Assembly (NCBI RefSeq): GCF_030348505.1
Contig: NZ_JAUCFJ010000002.1
Coordinates: forward strand, 4,902,001 to 4,966,000
From: Lysinibacillus sp. G4S2
GTDB lineage: Bacteria > Bacillota > Bacilli > Bacillales_A > Planococcaceae
Length of the DNA: 64,000 nucleotides
Direction: 5' to 3'
Shown: piece after piece, positions 8,533 through 17,849 of the stretch
How positions within the stretch are numbered: position 1 is the stretch's first letter
Layout of the letters: the number at the start of each line of letters is the position of its first letter
Made by a program: the position numbers and the translations under genes
The notes under the pieces: generated by a model
The model's database searches: none
The model's input: only the letters and a program-made list of their open reading frames with translations
What the model was told of the DNA's origin: nothing

Positions 8533-9233
8533 TTATTTCTAGCTTCTAAAGGCTTTCGATCAGCTGACTTATGCCATTTATAGCCGATTCCCCAAACTGT
8601 TTGTAAGTACTCATCAGCTGGAAAACCACTTTTTCGTAATTTTTCTCGTAAATTACGGACATGTGAATCAATAGTTCGATCTTCAATTGATACGTTATAA
8701 CCCCAGACTGTATTAATGAGATGTTCTCTTGAGAAAACTTTATTTTGATAATCAAGAAATAACGCTAACATTGCAAATTCTTTCGGCGTTAAAGGAATAG
8801 CCTCTTGTTGAAAATATAATTCAAAGGATTCTTTATTTAAACGTAGCCCTTCAAAGAAAATAACTTTTTCTTCAACTTTCGTTCTTCTTAATACAGCATT
8901 TATACGAGCTAGTAACTCTTCTTCATCGAAAGGCTTTAAAATATAGTCGTCTGCCCCAATATTTAACCCTTTTATGATATCAGCCTGCTCCCCTTTTGCT
9001 GTTAGCATAATCACTGGTATATCCGAAAACTTCCTTATTTCCTGACAAGCTTGCCAGCCATCCATCTCTGGCATCATAATATCTAACAGCACTAAGTCTA
9101 TATGATTTTCCTCTAAATACACTAGAGCATTTCTAATCGATGTCATTGCTATACAATGAAACGTAGGCTCTAAGTAAAGAGATAGTAAATCTAGCATCCT
9201 TGGTTCATCGTCAATTAGTAATAATGTTTTCAT
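8523..9233 (-). CDS. OmpR-family response regulator
   Basis: The 236-aa regulator has an N-terminal receiver domain with the acidic pair DDE near residue 8, phospho-acceptor Asp in LVLLDIMMPEMDG near 51, and Lys in LKPFDEEEL near 100. A C-terminal winged-helix DNA-binding domain follows (about 130-225), with the typical VWGY...DRTIDSHVRNLREKL pattern. It starts six bases after the kinase stop, so both come from one transcript with the kinase first. The target genes are not evident. Confidence 0.9.
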   Translation of the reverse strand: MKTLLLIDDEPRMLDLLSLYLEPTFHCIAMTSIRNALVYLEENHIDLVLLDIMMPEMDGWQACQEIRKFSDIPVIMLTAKGEQADIIKGLNIGADDYILKPFDEEELLARINAVLRRTKVEEKVIFFEGLRLNKESFELYFQQEAIPLTPKEFAMLALFLDYQNKVFSREHLINTVWGYNVSIEDRTIDSHVRNLREKLRKSGFPADEYLQTVWGIGYKWHKSADRKPLEARNNNL

Positions 9234-9239
9234 TCGTTC

Positions 9240-10604
9240 CTACTCCTTAAACAGTAATTCAAAAGTAGTCCCTTTGTTTTCCTCACTAAAAACGGTTACT
9301 TCTCCTCCTTGTGCATGTACAAGTTCTTTGACAATAGCGAGGCCTAATCCTGAACCTCCATGCGCACGTGTACGAGATTTTTCTACCCTATAAAAGCGTT
9401 CAAAAATATAAGGTAAATCCTTCTTCGGAATCCCTTTCCCAGTATCTTTTATAATAATTTTTAACAAGTTACTGTGTCTTTTCACAATTACGGAAGTCGA
9501 ATCTCCTGAGGAACAATACGTTAATGCGTTATTTAAAAGATTTAAAATAATTTGCTCAAGTCTTGCCGAATCAGCCATTAATGTTAATCCCTCTTCACAT
9601 TGAACAAAAAAATCTATTTGTTTTTCCTGAAAAGCAGGGCTCAGCTTGGCTTCAATATTAACCAAAAACTCATCCAAATGAAGATATTCCTTGTCAATAA
9701 CAAAAGAATTTTCATCCATTTTTGCTAAATCAAATAAGTCTTTTATTAAACGAGAAAGTCGATTTGTTTCTTCTATAATAATGCTTAAATATTTTTGGCG
9801 ATCTTGCTCCGTCAAATCACGTTTATAAAGTATGTCTGTATACCCTTTTATAAACGTTAATGGTGTTCTAAGCTCATGGGCAATACTTGATAAAAATTCC
9901 TTTCTCTCTTCTCTTAAATGTTGTAAATCATCTGATAAAAGCTGTATTGCATTAGAAAGATCGCTTAATTCATCTTTACCATTAGTAGAAAGGGCCACCG
10001 TAAAATCCCCTTTACTCATTTTCAAAGTAGCTTCTTTCATTTGAACTAATGGGTAGGCGAGCTTTCTAGACAAAACAATAATGACTGCAATGGTCACCAA
10101 TCCTGAAATAATACCAACAATTAGAAAATGCTTATTTAAGCGTTCCATTAATGCATGGATAGAATCTGTATTTTGAAACATAAAAACATAGCCAATTGTC
10201 GTTTGCTGTTTTTGGATAGGACTAATTGTTGCAATATATTTCTCCTCCTGCCAATTATCCTGCAATACCTTTCCATTATAAGGAACGTTATCCTCGAGCT
10301 TCTTTATATAAGCTCTTATTTCAGGGTGTGGCTGTGAAGCAGCTAATAGTTTTCCAGCCTTATCTGAAATAACAACATCCGTATTTTCTTTTGATTCCAT
10401 TAATACTACGTGAGCTAATGTTTCCTTATCGAAATTTTGCTCTAATATTGTTCGATGTGAATTTCCCCTTGCCTGCAAGCTCTTTAATTCCTCTTCAACT
10501 CTAGAATTGGTCAAAGACGCATGTAAGAAAAGCATCATAAATGTTTCAATACAAAATAATGTGCTAAAAAAGATTATTCCAAGCTTAAGTGAAAGTTTTT
10601 TCAT
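9240..10604 (-). CDS. Membrane sensor histidine kinase
   Basis: The 454-aa kinase has a transmembrane segment at about 7-28, an extracytoplasmic sensor region (about 30-155), and a second membrane segment near 160-182. A HAMP domain (about 185-235) and a HisKA domain with phospho-acceptor His in SSIAHELRTPLTF (near 245) follow. The C-terminal ATPase has N and G boxes (NLLNNAL, DTGKGIPKKDL, GGSGLGLAIV). It pairs with the regulator encoded immediately downstream. The kinase-before-regulator order is less common in OmpR-type pairs. The signal is unknown. Confidence 0.92.
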   Translation of the reverse strand: MKKLSLKLGIIFFSTLFCIETFMMLFLHASLTNSRVEEELKSLQARGNSHRTILEQNFDKETLAHVVLMESKENTDVVISDKAGKLLAASQPHPEIRAYIKKLEDNVPYNGKVLQDNWQEEKYIATISPIQKQQTTIGYVFMFQNTDSIHALMERLNKHFLIVGIISGLVTIAVIIVLSRKLAYPLVQMKEATLKMSKGDFTVALSTNGKDELSDLSNAIQLLSDDLQHLREERKEFLSSIAHELRTPLTFIKGYTDILYKRDLTEQDRQKYLSIIIEETNRLSRLIKDLFDLAKMDENSFVIDKEYLHLDEFLVNIEAKLSPAFQEKQIDFFVQCEEGLTLMADSARLEQIILNLLNNALTYCSSGDSTSVIVKRHSNLLKIIIKDTGKGIPKKDLPYIFERFYRVEKSRTRAHGGSGLGLAIVKELVHAQGGEVTVFSEENKGTTFELLFKE

Positions 10605-10688
10605 CCTCTAACCACCAATATAGGATTTCATAAAAGTATAACGTTAATATATGAAGATTTCATGCAGAAATAAATCTTATAAAGCGAG

Positions 10689-10770
10689 AGGTTGATTTCC
10701 GTTCCGGCTGAAGCTACTTGACGCTCACTCACAGGAAAACGGGTAGCCTAGAACGGTAATCACCCTCATG
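10689..10770. repeat. Intergenic repeat B, short copy
   Basis: It starts GGTTGATTTCCGTTCCGGCT and ends with AGAACGGTAATCACC, the inverted ends of repeat B. It lies between the histidine kinase promoter side and repeat A copy 2 in a gene-free stretch. Confidence 0.7.
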
Positions 10771-10810
10771 TAAAGCGGCTCAACATTCACACATTTTTTT
10801 ATCAATACTA

Positions 10811-10942
10811 AGAGGTTGGGACATAAGTATATTTCTGAAGCAAAATTACAATATTTCACATCAGAAAAGCGCAAGAAATCAACGTTTCTACAATTGATTT
10901 CTCGCGTTTTTTAAGGTTTTGACCAGTTATGTCCTAGCCTCT
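10811..10942. repeat. MITE-like intergenic repeat A, copy 2
   Basis: The ends AGAGGTTGGGACATAAG and GTTATGTCCTAGCCTCTT form an imperfect inverted repeat. The internal hairpin GCAAGAAATCAACGTTTC / TTGATTTCTCGC is nearly identical to that in copy 1 at 1306-1340. It ends at the stop codon of the FMN reductase gene and could serve as its terminator. Confidence 0.7.
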
Positions 10943-11479
10943 TTATTTTTTCATCCAGTTTAAGAAGTTATCAATAACTACATCAAGGAATTTAACAGTA
11001 CTCTCATCTGTTAAATTGCCTTCTTCATCAAATTTAGTGTGCACAGCTCCAATATAAACGTCATTACCACTAAGTAATGGTGAATTAACACCAGGTGAGA
11101 ATAAAATATCTCGTAAATGTAATTGTGCTTTAACCGTACCTAAGTTACCCATTGATGCCCCCATCATGAACGATGGCTTGCCAATCATTACTTTGTCCAC
11201 ACGAGATAACCAATCAATAGCGTTAACCATAACACCTGGCACAGTACCATTATATTCTGGTGTTACCCAAAGAACTGCATCTGCCGCTTTAACTTTTGCT
11301 TTAAAATCAAGTACTGTTTGTGGTGCTTCATTTTCGATATCTTGGTTATACATTGGTAGATCTTTTAAGCTTACTATTTCAAGATCAAATTTCTCTGTAT
11401 AACGTTTTTGAATGAATTTTGCTAATTGCATATTATAAGACTCTTTGCGGATACTACCTACGATTGCTACTACTTTCAT
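10943..11479 (-). CDS. NAD(P)H-dependent FMN reductase / azoreductase-like
   Basis: The 178-aa flavodoxin-fold protein begins with the phosphate-binding loop GSIRKESYN (residues 8-16). It carries the NADPH-dependent FMN reductase motif PEYNGTVPGVMVNAIDWLSR near 78-97. AGGAGG precedes the ATG at ideal distance. The family reduces quinones, azo dyes or flavin with NAD(P)H by two-electron transfer. It is the last gene in a run that includes a nitroreductase and a ring-cleaving dioxygenase, so a role in quinone detoxification fits. No operator is seen directly upstream. Confidence 0.85.
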   Translation of the reverse strand: MKVVAIVGSIRKESYNMQLAKFIQKRYTEKFDLEIVSLKDLPMYNQDIENEAPQTVLDFKAKVKAADAVLWVTPEYNGTVPGVMVNAIDWLSRVDKVMIGKPSFMMGASMGNLGTVKAQLHLRDILFSPGVNSPLLSGNDVYIGAVHTKFDEEGNLTDESTVKFLDVVIDNFLNWMKK

Positions 11480-11542
11480 AAATGCTTCCTCCTAAACATA
11501 CATTAACTTTATTATTTATAAACAATTCTATTTTATACTACC

Positions 11543-12160
11543 CTAATAATAGGTAGCAAATTCCTCAACCGGTTTACGATAACCTCGTAAGCGGCGACTG
11601 CTTTCTTTTTCCTTACCAATTGTCATCATTAGTGCAATTTCATGTGTTTCTGGCACATTAAAAAGAGCTCTCATTTGTTGCTGATCAAAGCCGATCATTG
11701 GGCATGTATCCCATCCACGGTTTTTGGCTGCTAGCATAAATAGCATAGCTGAAAGTGAAGCGTTACGAATCGCTTCTTCCTTCATGAATTCCTTGCCACG
11801 TTCTTCATAAAATTTTGTATTTTCATCAACAAGATTGTCTAATTCACAAGCAGTAATAATGCCTAAGTCTACCATCCCTTGACTAAGGTTAGCTGTATTT
11901 TTATAGGCTTCCTTATCCCCTAAGACAAGGATGACCCCTGAAGCTGAATGCACTTTATATTGCCCATTAGCTGCTTCTCTTATTTTTTCTTTCATTTCTT
12001 CATCCAAGACAAGGATGTAATTCGTATGCTGTAAATTAAAGGCTGACGGAGCAAGCTTTACATCCTCCAAAATGGGGCGTATATCTTCTTCTGTCATTTT
12101 GATGCCCTCTATAAAATTATTTGCAGAACGGCGCTTATCTATTAGCTTTGAAAATTCCAT
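11543..12160 (-). CDS. mhqN: Nitroreductase family protein (MhqN-like)
   Basis: The 205-aa protein shows the nitroreductase FMN-binding pattern: RRSANNF near residue 10, LAPSAFNLQHTNYILV near 37-52, and C-terminal GREKESSRRLRGYRKPVEEF-like sequence (IGKEKESSRRLRGYR). Such enzymes act as FMN-dependent dimers and reduce nitroaromatics and quinones. B. subtilis MhqN belongs to the MhqR regulon. Here it follows the dioxygenase gene on the same strand with a gap of about 110 bp. The symbol is assigned by family and context, not by alignment. Confidence 0.75.
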   Translation of the reverse strand: MEFSKLIDKRRSANNFIEGIKMTEEDIRPILEDVKLAPSAFNLQHTNYILVLDEEMKEKIREAANGQYKVHSASGVILVLGDKEAYKNTANLSQGMVDLGIITACELDNLVDENTKFYEERGKEFMKEEAIRNASLSAMLFMLAAKNRGWDTCPMIGFDQQQMRALFNVPETHEIALMMTIGKEKESSRRLRGYRKPVEEFATYY

Positions 12161-12269
12161 TTATCTAACCCTCTTTCTTAAAAAAAGTCAAAATCATGTA
12201 GCTGTTAAGAGTATGTAATTGCCATTCATCAGTGTATCGTGCTTCACTGCAAAAATGGCAAAAAAAGTA

Positions 12270-13253
12270 TTACTCATTTTCTTTATCGAACGTAATCGTA
12301 CTTCTTACAGTGTCAATAGGGCGAACAAGCTCTTCGATTTGTGCACGCTTTGGCTCTAAAAATGGTGGCAATGATAATTTTTCACCTAAAGTTTCATAAG
12401 GCTCATCTCCCATAAACCCTGGGCCATCAGTTGCTAGCTCGAATAAAATTTGTGGTGCTACTCGTGCATAAAGTGATTCAAAGAAATGACGATTTACATA
12501 ACCAGAAGTATGGAAGCCAAAGCCTTCAAATCGTTCAGTCCATTCATCTAATACAGCCCGATTCTCTACACGGAACGCTGCATGATGTACTGTACCGAAG
12601 CCTTGACGAGCTACTGGTAAAACTGAGTTAAATTCTACAACCATTTGTGCACCATTTCCGCCTTCACCAACCTCAAATAGATGGAAATCCCCTTCCTCCG
12701 CAATTTCTGTAAAGAGCATCACTTTCTCTAGCACCTCTTTGAAATGTTTAAAGTTAGCCACTCTAACAAAAACCGGGCCTAAGCCTGTAATCGCATATTC
12801 AAGTGGTATCGGTCCATCCTGCCATGGCGTACCTGATGCAATACCTGTATTATTTTCATCAGAGATAAGTTGATACTGCTGATCATCAAAATCAACGAAA
12901 GATAAAGTTTTCTTGCCAAACTGCTCTTTAATACCTGTATGTTTAACATTTAATCGATTAAAGCGTTTTATCCAATAGTCCAATGCTACATCTGTTGGAA
13001 CTCGGAATGATGTTTTTGATATTTCATTTGTTCCATGTATACCTTTTTGAATGTTCGGGAAGTCAAAGAAAGTCATATCTGTACCAGCACTTCCTTTATC
13101 ATCTGCAAAGAATAAATGATATGTTTGGATATCATCCTGATTAACCGTTTTTTTCACTAATCGCATTCCTAACACATAAGTAAAAAATTTATAATTCTCT
13201 TCCGCACTACTTGTAATAGCAGTAACGTGGTGAATTCCTTTTAAATGATTCAT
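12270..13253 (-). CDS. mhqO: VOC-family ring-cleaving dioxygenase (MhqO/MhqA-like)
   Basis: The 327-aa protein consists of two glyoxalase/VOC halves. The first opens with GIHHVTAITSSAEENYKFFTYVLGMRLVKKTVN. The second carries FGTVHHAAFRVENRAVLDEW near 220-240. Metal-ligand His residues are present in both HHVT and VHHAAF, with a Glu in the later ILFELATDGPGF. It matches the hydroquinone-specific ring-cleavage dioxygenases MhqA/MhqO of B. subtilis (316 and 312 aa). A perfect MhqR-type operator sits directly upstream of the ribosome binding site. Which of the two paralogues it corresponds to is uncertain. Confidence 0.85.
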   Translation of the reverse strand: MNHLKGIHHVTAITSSAEENYKFFTYVLGMRLVKKTVNQDDIQTYHLFFADDKGSAGTDMTFFDFPNIQKGIHGTNEISKTSFRVPTDVALDYWIKRFNRLNVKHTGIKEQFGKKTLSFVDFDDQQYQLISDENNTGIASGTPWQDGPIPLEYAITGLGPVFVRVANFKHFKEVLEKVMLFTEIAEEGDFHLFEVGEGGNGAQMVVEFNSVLPVARQGFGTVHHAAFRVENRAVLDEWTERFEGFGFHTSGYVNRHFFESLYARVAPQILFELATDGPGFMGDEPYETLGEKLSLPPFLEPKRAQIEELVRPIDTVRSTITFDKENE

Positions 13254-13271
13254 TCTATATTTCCTCCCATT

Positions 13272-13289
13272 TATCTCGAATTCGAGATA
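13272..13289. promoter_or_regulatory. MhqR-type operator of the dioxygenase gene
   Basis: TATCTCGAATTCGAGATA is a perfect 18-bp palindrome between the regulator stop codon and the dioxygenase start. It agrees with the published MhqR box as I remember it, and a second close copy precedes the regulator gene. Confidence 0.85.
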
Positions 13290-13305
13290 TTTACGTAAAA
13301 ATTTT

Positions 13306-13740
13306 TTATTTTTTTATTGCATTCAAGCCAACCTTTTTCAAAGACAGAATCATTGTCTCCATCTCCTGTTGATCTAATACTGCAAAAATGTCGTTAATTT
13401 TTTGTTCATGCTTTGGAAATATCTCTTCCATTAAAGTCTTTCCTTCAGATGTTAATAAAACATATGTGACACGACGATCATTCGGGCAAGCATGTCGATA
13501 CACGAAGCCTTTTTGTTCGAGCTTATCAATAACATACGTAATACTACTGCTTGCGATTAATATTCTCTTTCCAATCATTTGAATTGGTTGCTCACCATGG
13601 TGGTACAAAAACTCAAGTACCGAAAATTCGGTTTGATTTAAATCATATTGAAGTAAATCTTTCTTTGTTGCATCCTGAATCGATTGATACGCCCGGAACA
13701 AGACCGTAAAAGCTTTTAAATTACGATTGTCTTCCTTCAT
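13306..13740 (-). CDS. mhqR: MarR-family repressor (MhqR-like)
   Basis: The 144-aa MarR protein has the winged-helix core with recognition helix region SSSITYVIDKLEQKGFVYR (near 68-86) and wing CPNDRRVTYVLLTSEG (near 89-104). It lies immediately upstream of the quinone-detoxification genes. B. subtilis MhqR represses dioxygenase and nitroreductase genes and is released by catechol and quinone stress. Palindromic operators occur both before this gene (13775-13792) and after it (13272-13289), so autoregulation is likely. Confidence 0.85.
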   Translation of the reverse strand: MKEDNRNLKAFTVLFRAYQSIQDATKKDLLQYDLNQTEFSVLEFLYHHGEQPIQMIGKRILIASSSITYVIDKLEQKGFVYRHACPNDRRVTYVLLTSEGKTLMEEIFPKHEQKINDIFAVLDQQEMETMILSLKKVGLNAIKK

Positions 13741-13774
13741 CCGACTCCCTCATCTCATTTACTTCGAATTAAAT

Positions 13775-13792
13775 TATCTTTAATTCGAGATA
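13775..13792. promoter_or_regulatory. MhqR-type operator upstream of mhqR
   Basis: TATCTTTAATTCGAGATA differs from the perfect palindrome at 13272 at two central positions and lies 35 bp upstream of the regulator start. This fits feedback control of the regulator. Confidence 0.75.
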
Positions 13793-14049
13793 ATAATATC
13801 ATATAGACTTCTTAACAGCAATCTTTTTGTTTTGCTGTAATCTCCTAAAGTACAATGTTGCTCATTTATTCGTGCCTCTGTAAAGACGATAAACCTTAGC
13901 AAAATTAAAAGAGCCAGCAAACTAATTATTGTGTTAACTGGCCGTTGTTCAGTTGAAGCATCGGCAGGGACATTTTGTACTTTTTCCTTATTACACCCAT
14001 AAAGTATTACGATCATTAACAAAACAGCTAACAATAATTTTATTCTCAT
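13780..14049 (-). CDS. Putative small lipoprotein
   Basis: An ATG at 14049 with GGTGGGAAG just upstream starts an 89-codon frame. It opens with a lipoprotein-like signal (MRIKLLLAVLLMIVILYGC, Cys at 19), then a polar stretch, then a second hydrophobic segment (about 40-56). The C-terminus is basic and unremarkable and runs into the mhqR operator. It could be a short lipoprotein with one membrane segment or the start of a decayed gene. No family is recognised. Confidence 0.45.
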   Translation of the reverse strand: MRIKLLLAVLLMIVILYGCNKEKVQNVPADASTEQRPVNTIISLLALLILLRFIVFTEARINEQHCTLGDYSKTKRLLLRSLYDIIISN

Positions 14050-14071
14050 CTTCCCACCAAAACCGCCTACA

Positions 14072-14112
14072 AAAAAAAGAGTATCCCCAACTATTAGGAG
14101 ATACCCTTTTCA
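14072..14112 (-). terminator. Terminator after the YcdB-SLH gene
   Basis: On the minus strand AAAAGGGTATCTCC pairs with GGGGATACTCTTTT around a short loop and ends in a T-run. Confidence 0.8.
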
Positions 14113-14119
14113 TGTTCGA

Positions 14120-16342
14120 TTACCAGTAATTGCGATTGCTGTTATTTTCATTAACAGCTTTTGCTACACGAACTGTTGAGACAGCTAAATCTGCATATGT
14201 CACTTTCTCAGTAGCGTTAAATTTATTTTGCTGTGCATCCATTAGTCCCATTGCGCTTACTAAAGCAACATAGCCTGCATGCGCTGAATCAATTGTGCCT
14301 GCATCAGTGAAGTTTAACTTGTAAATGTCACTATGTTTTGCTGCTTTTTCTAAATCTAGTACACGTACTAACCATTGTGCCAGCTCTTGACGAGTCAATG
14401 TTGCATCAACTTCAAATTTATCAGCCGGTTGTAAAATACCCATTCTTACAGCTTGTTCAACAGTTCCATATAATGGATGCTTTTTATCAATATTGTTGAA
14501 GGATTGCTTATCGTTGTTCCCACCATAAGGACCAAAATCAGAATATCCATATGATAATGATTTAACTAAAATTTTCAAAGCTTCTCCCTTTGTTACAGCT
14601 GCATCAGCATTAAAGTTAGCTGGGTCTTTAACGTCTAACACATTTTGGCGATATAAATAAGTTAGTTCTTCTCCAGCTGTTGGATGTGAAATAGCTGGTT
14701 TTTCTTTAGAATCATCCGCTTTCAGTAGCCATTCGCCAGTTGTTGCATCAATATTATTGGATAGGATTCCATTATAAACTGGAGAGTATACTAAATTATA
14801 GTGGTTATTACCCTCTCCATCCTGTTTTGAATACTGCAGATTTAGTTTTAGCCCATCACTGAACATTGCTTTTGCTTTATCAGCAGAAACAGCCTTGTTT
14901 ACAGACGGCCAATTATCAATCTTGTGATTATTAACATGTAAACCACATAACTTTCCATCTGCACTGATACCAACAGAAATTTCATCCCCCATTACAGCAA
15001 TGCCATTAACAATACGTGGGAACGAGAAGAAATATTGCTTACTATACTTATCATATGTTGGATCTTCAAGTGGTTTTGAATAGTTATGAATATATGACGG
15101 AGCCAACTCTTTTAAGTAGCCTATTGCCTTTGCTAACGCAGCATCTTTTGAGATTGGCTCTACTTTATCATTCGTCTCCAAGGATTCATCACCTATATCC
15201 CAGAAGTTTATAATCTCACCTGTTGCTTTGTTCACTTCAATTGTTGTTCCTGAGCCATGATTTCCATAATCATACATGTAATGTACTGAATAAATTGACT
15301 CGCCATTTTCATTTTCTCTTTCATCAATCGATTCAATTCGCAGCTTTACTTTGTCTGAATCAAATTTTAAGAGAGACTTCACTAACTCTTCAACTTCAGC
15401 TAATGTCATATTTTTCTTTCTAGGCTCAAGTGGTTGTGCTGAAAGTTTTTCCACACCTTTTGTCTTCGGCACCTGTGAAGTAAAACCAGTTGTTGTTTGC
15501 CACTGCCCATTTAATGCATTTACACCAATGAAGTTTGTCGGCATGTATACAAGCTTAGCAATTGCTTCATCTGATTGGTGGTTATAGTCAATTAAATAAC
15601 GTAACTCTACTGATAAGTTTTCACGAATCTGTGCAAGTACATCTGTCTCATTCTTTTTCTGTTCTAAGCTGTCAAATGTTGCTTTACTAGTTGACTCAGT
15701 ATTACGATACATCCCCACAACTTCACCATTTGCTAGAACTTCGATATACACACTCTCATCACTAAATGGCACACCATTATGAGTTGGCGAATAAGCGAAT
15801 GAATACGAAATTGGTTCTGATATCGGTCTACTGAAACCAAAATCATCATTCCTTACATCTTCACGAAGTTTGTAATTGGCAGTATTAGGCATTTTCTTCA
15901 GGAAGTCGTCGGCAACTTTTTTTGCGTCAACCTTTGAATATTTAGCAGGATAAATTGCATCCGCTACATTGGCAGGCTGATAGTAGAAGTTTTCTAATTC
16001 TAAAGCGTCACCTTTAAAAGTAAAGCCACCATGAACGTCTTTACCATCGACTTTCTTATGGAAGCTTAATTCATAGCGTACCGTTTTATCATCATTATAG
16101 TAATGCCCTTGTCCCATATCGAAATCATTCTCTGTTACAAAACTGAATTTACCTGGAAATAATGTATTCAGTTGCTTAATAAGCATACTTTTTGTTACTT
16201 TAGTTTCTGTTGAATCTACTTGAATTGCGACTCTTTCTGGAGATTCCTTTACATTTGCAGAAGCCTGTGCCATTGGTGAAAGTACACCGACAGAAAATGC
16301 AGTAGATGTTAGGATGATACCTAACTTTTTAAAGTTTACCAA
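14120..16342 (-). CDS. Surface protein with YcdB/PepSY-like repeats and SLH modules
   Basis: A TTG at 16342 preceded by AGGAGGG starts a signal peptide (cut near AQASA). The 740-aa product then contains two YcdB/YcdC-type repeat regions with PepSY-like units (about 45-240 and 300-545; for example VEELVKSLL...YSVHYMYDYG and ATGEIINFWD). The C-terminal part (about 560-735) holds two to three SLH modules (TKGEALKILV, AVRMGILQP, LTRQELAQWLVRVL). It is probably an extracellular, wall-bound protein. PepSY domains are often linked to protease inhibition, but the role here is unknown. Confidence 0.8.
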   Translation of the reverse strand: MVNFKKLGIILTSTAFSVGVLSPMAQASANVKESPERVAIQVDSTETKVTKSMLIKQLNTLFPGKFSFVTENDFDMGQGHYYNDDKTVRYELSFHKKVDGKDVHGGFTFKGDALELENFYYQPANVADAIYPAKYSKVDAKKVADDFLKKMPNTANYKLREDVRNDDFGFSRPISEPISYSFAYSPTHNGVPFSDESVYIEVLANGEVVGMYRNTESTSKATFDSLEQKKNETDVLAQIRENLSVELRYLIDYNHQSDEAIAKLVYMPTNFIGVNALNGQWQTTTGFTSQVPKTKGVEKLSAQPLEPRKKNMTLAEVEELVKSLLKFDSDKVKLRIESIDERENENGESIYSVHYMYDYGNHGSGTTIEVNKATGEIINFWDIGDESLETNDKVEPISKDAALAKAIGYLKELAPSYIHNYSKPLEDPTYDKYSKQYFFSFPRIVNGIAVMGDEISVGISADGKLCGLHVNNHKIDNWPSVNKAVSADKAKAMFSDGLKLNLQYSKQDGEGNNHYNLVYSPVYNGILSNNIDATTGEWLLKADDSKEKPAISHPTAGEELTYLYRQNVLDVKDPANFNADAAVTKGEALKILVKSLSYGYSDFGPYGGNNDKQSFNNIDKKHPLYGTVEQAVRMGILQPADKFEVDATLTRQELAQWLVRVLDLEKAAKHSDIYKLNFTDAGTIDSAHAGYVALVSAMGLMDAQQNKFNATEKVTYADLAVSTVRVAKAVNENNSNRNYW

Positions 16343-16455
16343 AAAATCCCTCCTAGAATACTATTTGCCATAATTATAATATACATTGCCAAAAATGGAA
16401 ATGATATTTTCGAATTATTCCTTCTTAGAGCCATTTTTATTGCTCCTAACGATCC

Positions 16456-17745
16456 TTATTTCTTCACTACATCGAAATTGGACCCGATTAATAACCAATT
16501 TTGCGGGAATGGTAGACCTAACTTCCAATAGCCTATTCCTCGAAGTTTATATTGTTTGATTAAATCGAACTTTGCCTGAATTGATCTTGCATCCTCAAAC
16601 CACACTACATGCGCTCTCCCTTGTTCATCATAGTATTCAAAGAAAGGTGCTTGAGACCTCAAATCATACTGAATGGCTGCATTATATTTCTTAGCAAGCT
16701 CGATAGCTGCTTGTGGACTAACTGCTTTTGCATATGGTCCCCCTTGTACAAAAGGCAGTGTCCAGTCATAGCCATATAAATTTTGTCCAAGTAAAATTTT
16801 GTCCCGAGGTATCTCACTTACTGCATATTTTACAACTGCCTCTACCTCTGGAAGTGGCGACACTGCCATAGGAGGCCCTGCAGAATACCCCCATTCATAC
16901 GTCATTAACATAACAAAATCCACTATTTCTCCATGGGCTTTATAATCATGGGCCTCAGTCCACGGGCCTCTCTCGCTTGCACTTGTTTTTGGAGCTAACG
17001 CTGTCGATACTGTATACCCCTGTGGATGGAATCGATTCACGGCTCTCCTTAAAAAATTGTTATACGCTTGTCGTTGATCGCCTGGCAAATGCTCAAAATC
17101 GAAATGAATATCTCTAACGTTTCCTAACCTCTTTGCCTCTTCAAGAATATTATCAAAGAGCAAATCCTGTACTGCTGTACTTTGAAAAATATCCCTTGCT
17201 AAATCACCACTAAAAGTAAAATCCTCCAAATTCGAGACAACCATTGCTAGAGAAGCTCCTGTATCCTTAGCAATTTGCGGCACACCTTGACTCGGCGGTC
17301 TCTTAAGCGTTCCATCTCGTCTCGCCTCATAGCTAAATAAAGCAAGATAAGTTAAAAAAGGACCCGCTTCTCTTACCTGACTCAATAATGGTTCACTAAC
17401 AGATGTCCCTCTCGGCTCTAAATATGCCAATGTTTCAGCTCTTGTTTTTGGTTGAGGTGGAATATAAAGTCGCATACCTATCGATAAAGGTTGACTCGGA
17501 CTAATATTGTTCACCTGAGCAAGTGTTAAATAATTAATACCAAAGCGTTGACCGATTGAATATAGACTATCTCCTGACTGTACATAATAAAAACTTCCGA
17601 CAATTGGAATCACAAGAGCTTGCCCTATAACTAATCGATTTGGTTCAGGGATTTGATTGGCATCTACAATACTTTGAACTGTTGTCCCATAAGCCTGCGC
17701 AATCCCCCAAACGGACTCCCCTGCCCGTACAACATGTATTTGAAT
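16456..17745 (-). CDS. LysM-LysM-GH18 cortex/peptidoglycan hydrolase (SleL/YaaH-like), probable ATT start
   Basis: The frame encodes two LysM modules and a glycoside hydrolase 18 domain (about residues 100-425) with the catalytic signature DIHFDFE. The architecture matches spore cortex-lytic N-acetylglucosaminidases SleL/YaaH, which act in germination. The first ATG/GTG/TTG in frame is a GTG at 17613, but that would remove the whole first LysM (IHVVRAGESVWGIAQAYG). Upstream, AAGGAGG lies seven bases before an ATT at 17745 that opens exactly at the first LysM. I therefore propose ATT as start (429 aa). No other usable start is seen between. Confidence 0.8.
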   Translation of the reverse strand: MQIHVVRAGESVWGIAQAYGTTVQSIVDANQIPEPNRLVIGQALVIPIVGSFYYVQSGDSLYSIGQRFGINYLTLAQVNNISPSQPLSIGMRLYIPPQPKTRAETLAYLEPRGTSVSEPLLSQVREAGPFLTYLALFSYEARRDGTLKRPPSQGVPQIAKDTGASLAMVVSNLEDFTFSGDLARDIFQSTAVQDLLFDNILEEAKRLGNVRDIHFDFEHLPGDQRQAYNNFLRRAVNRFHPQGYTVSTALAPKTSASERGPWTEAHDYKAHGEIVDFVMLMTYEWGYSAGPPMAVSPLPEVEAVVKYAVSEIPRDKILLGQNLYGYDWTLPFVQGGPYAKAVSPQAAIELAKKYNAAIQYDLRSQAPFFEYYDEQGRAHVVWFEDARSIQAKFDLIKQYKLRGIGYWKLGLPFPQNWLLIGSNFDVVKK

Positions 17746-17849
17746 GTCAGTGCCTCCTTCCTTCTAGCTTGATAAAATCACACCTATAAAGCTTATGAAT
17801 TAGGAATGGAAAAGATGTCAGTGCTCAGTAAGAACAGATTCCCTGAAAC

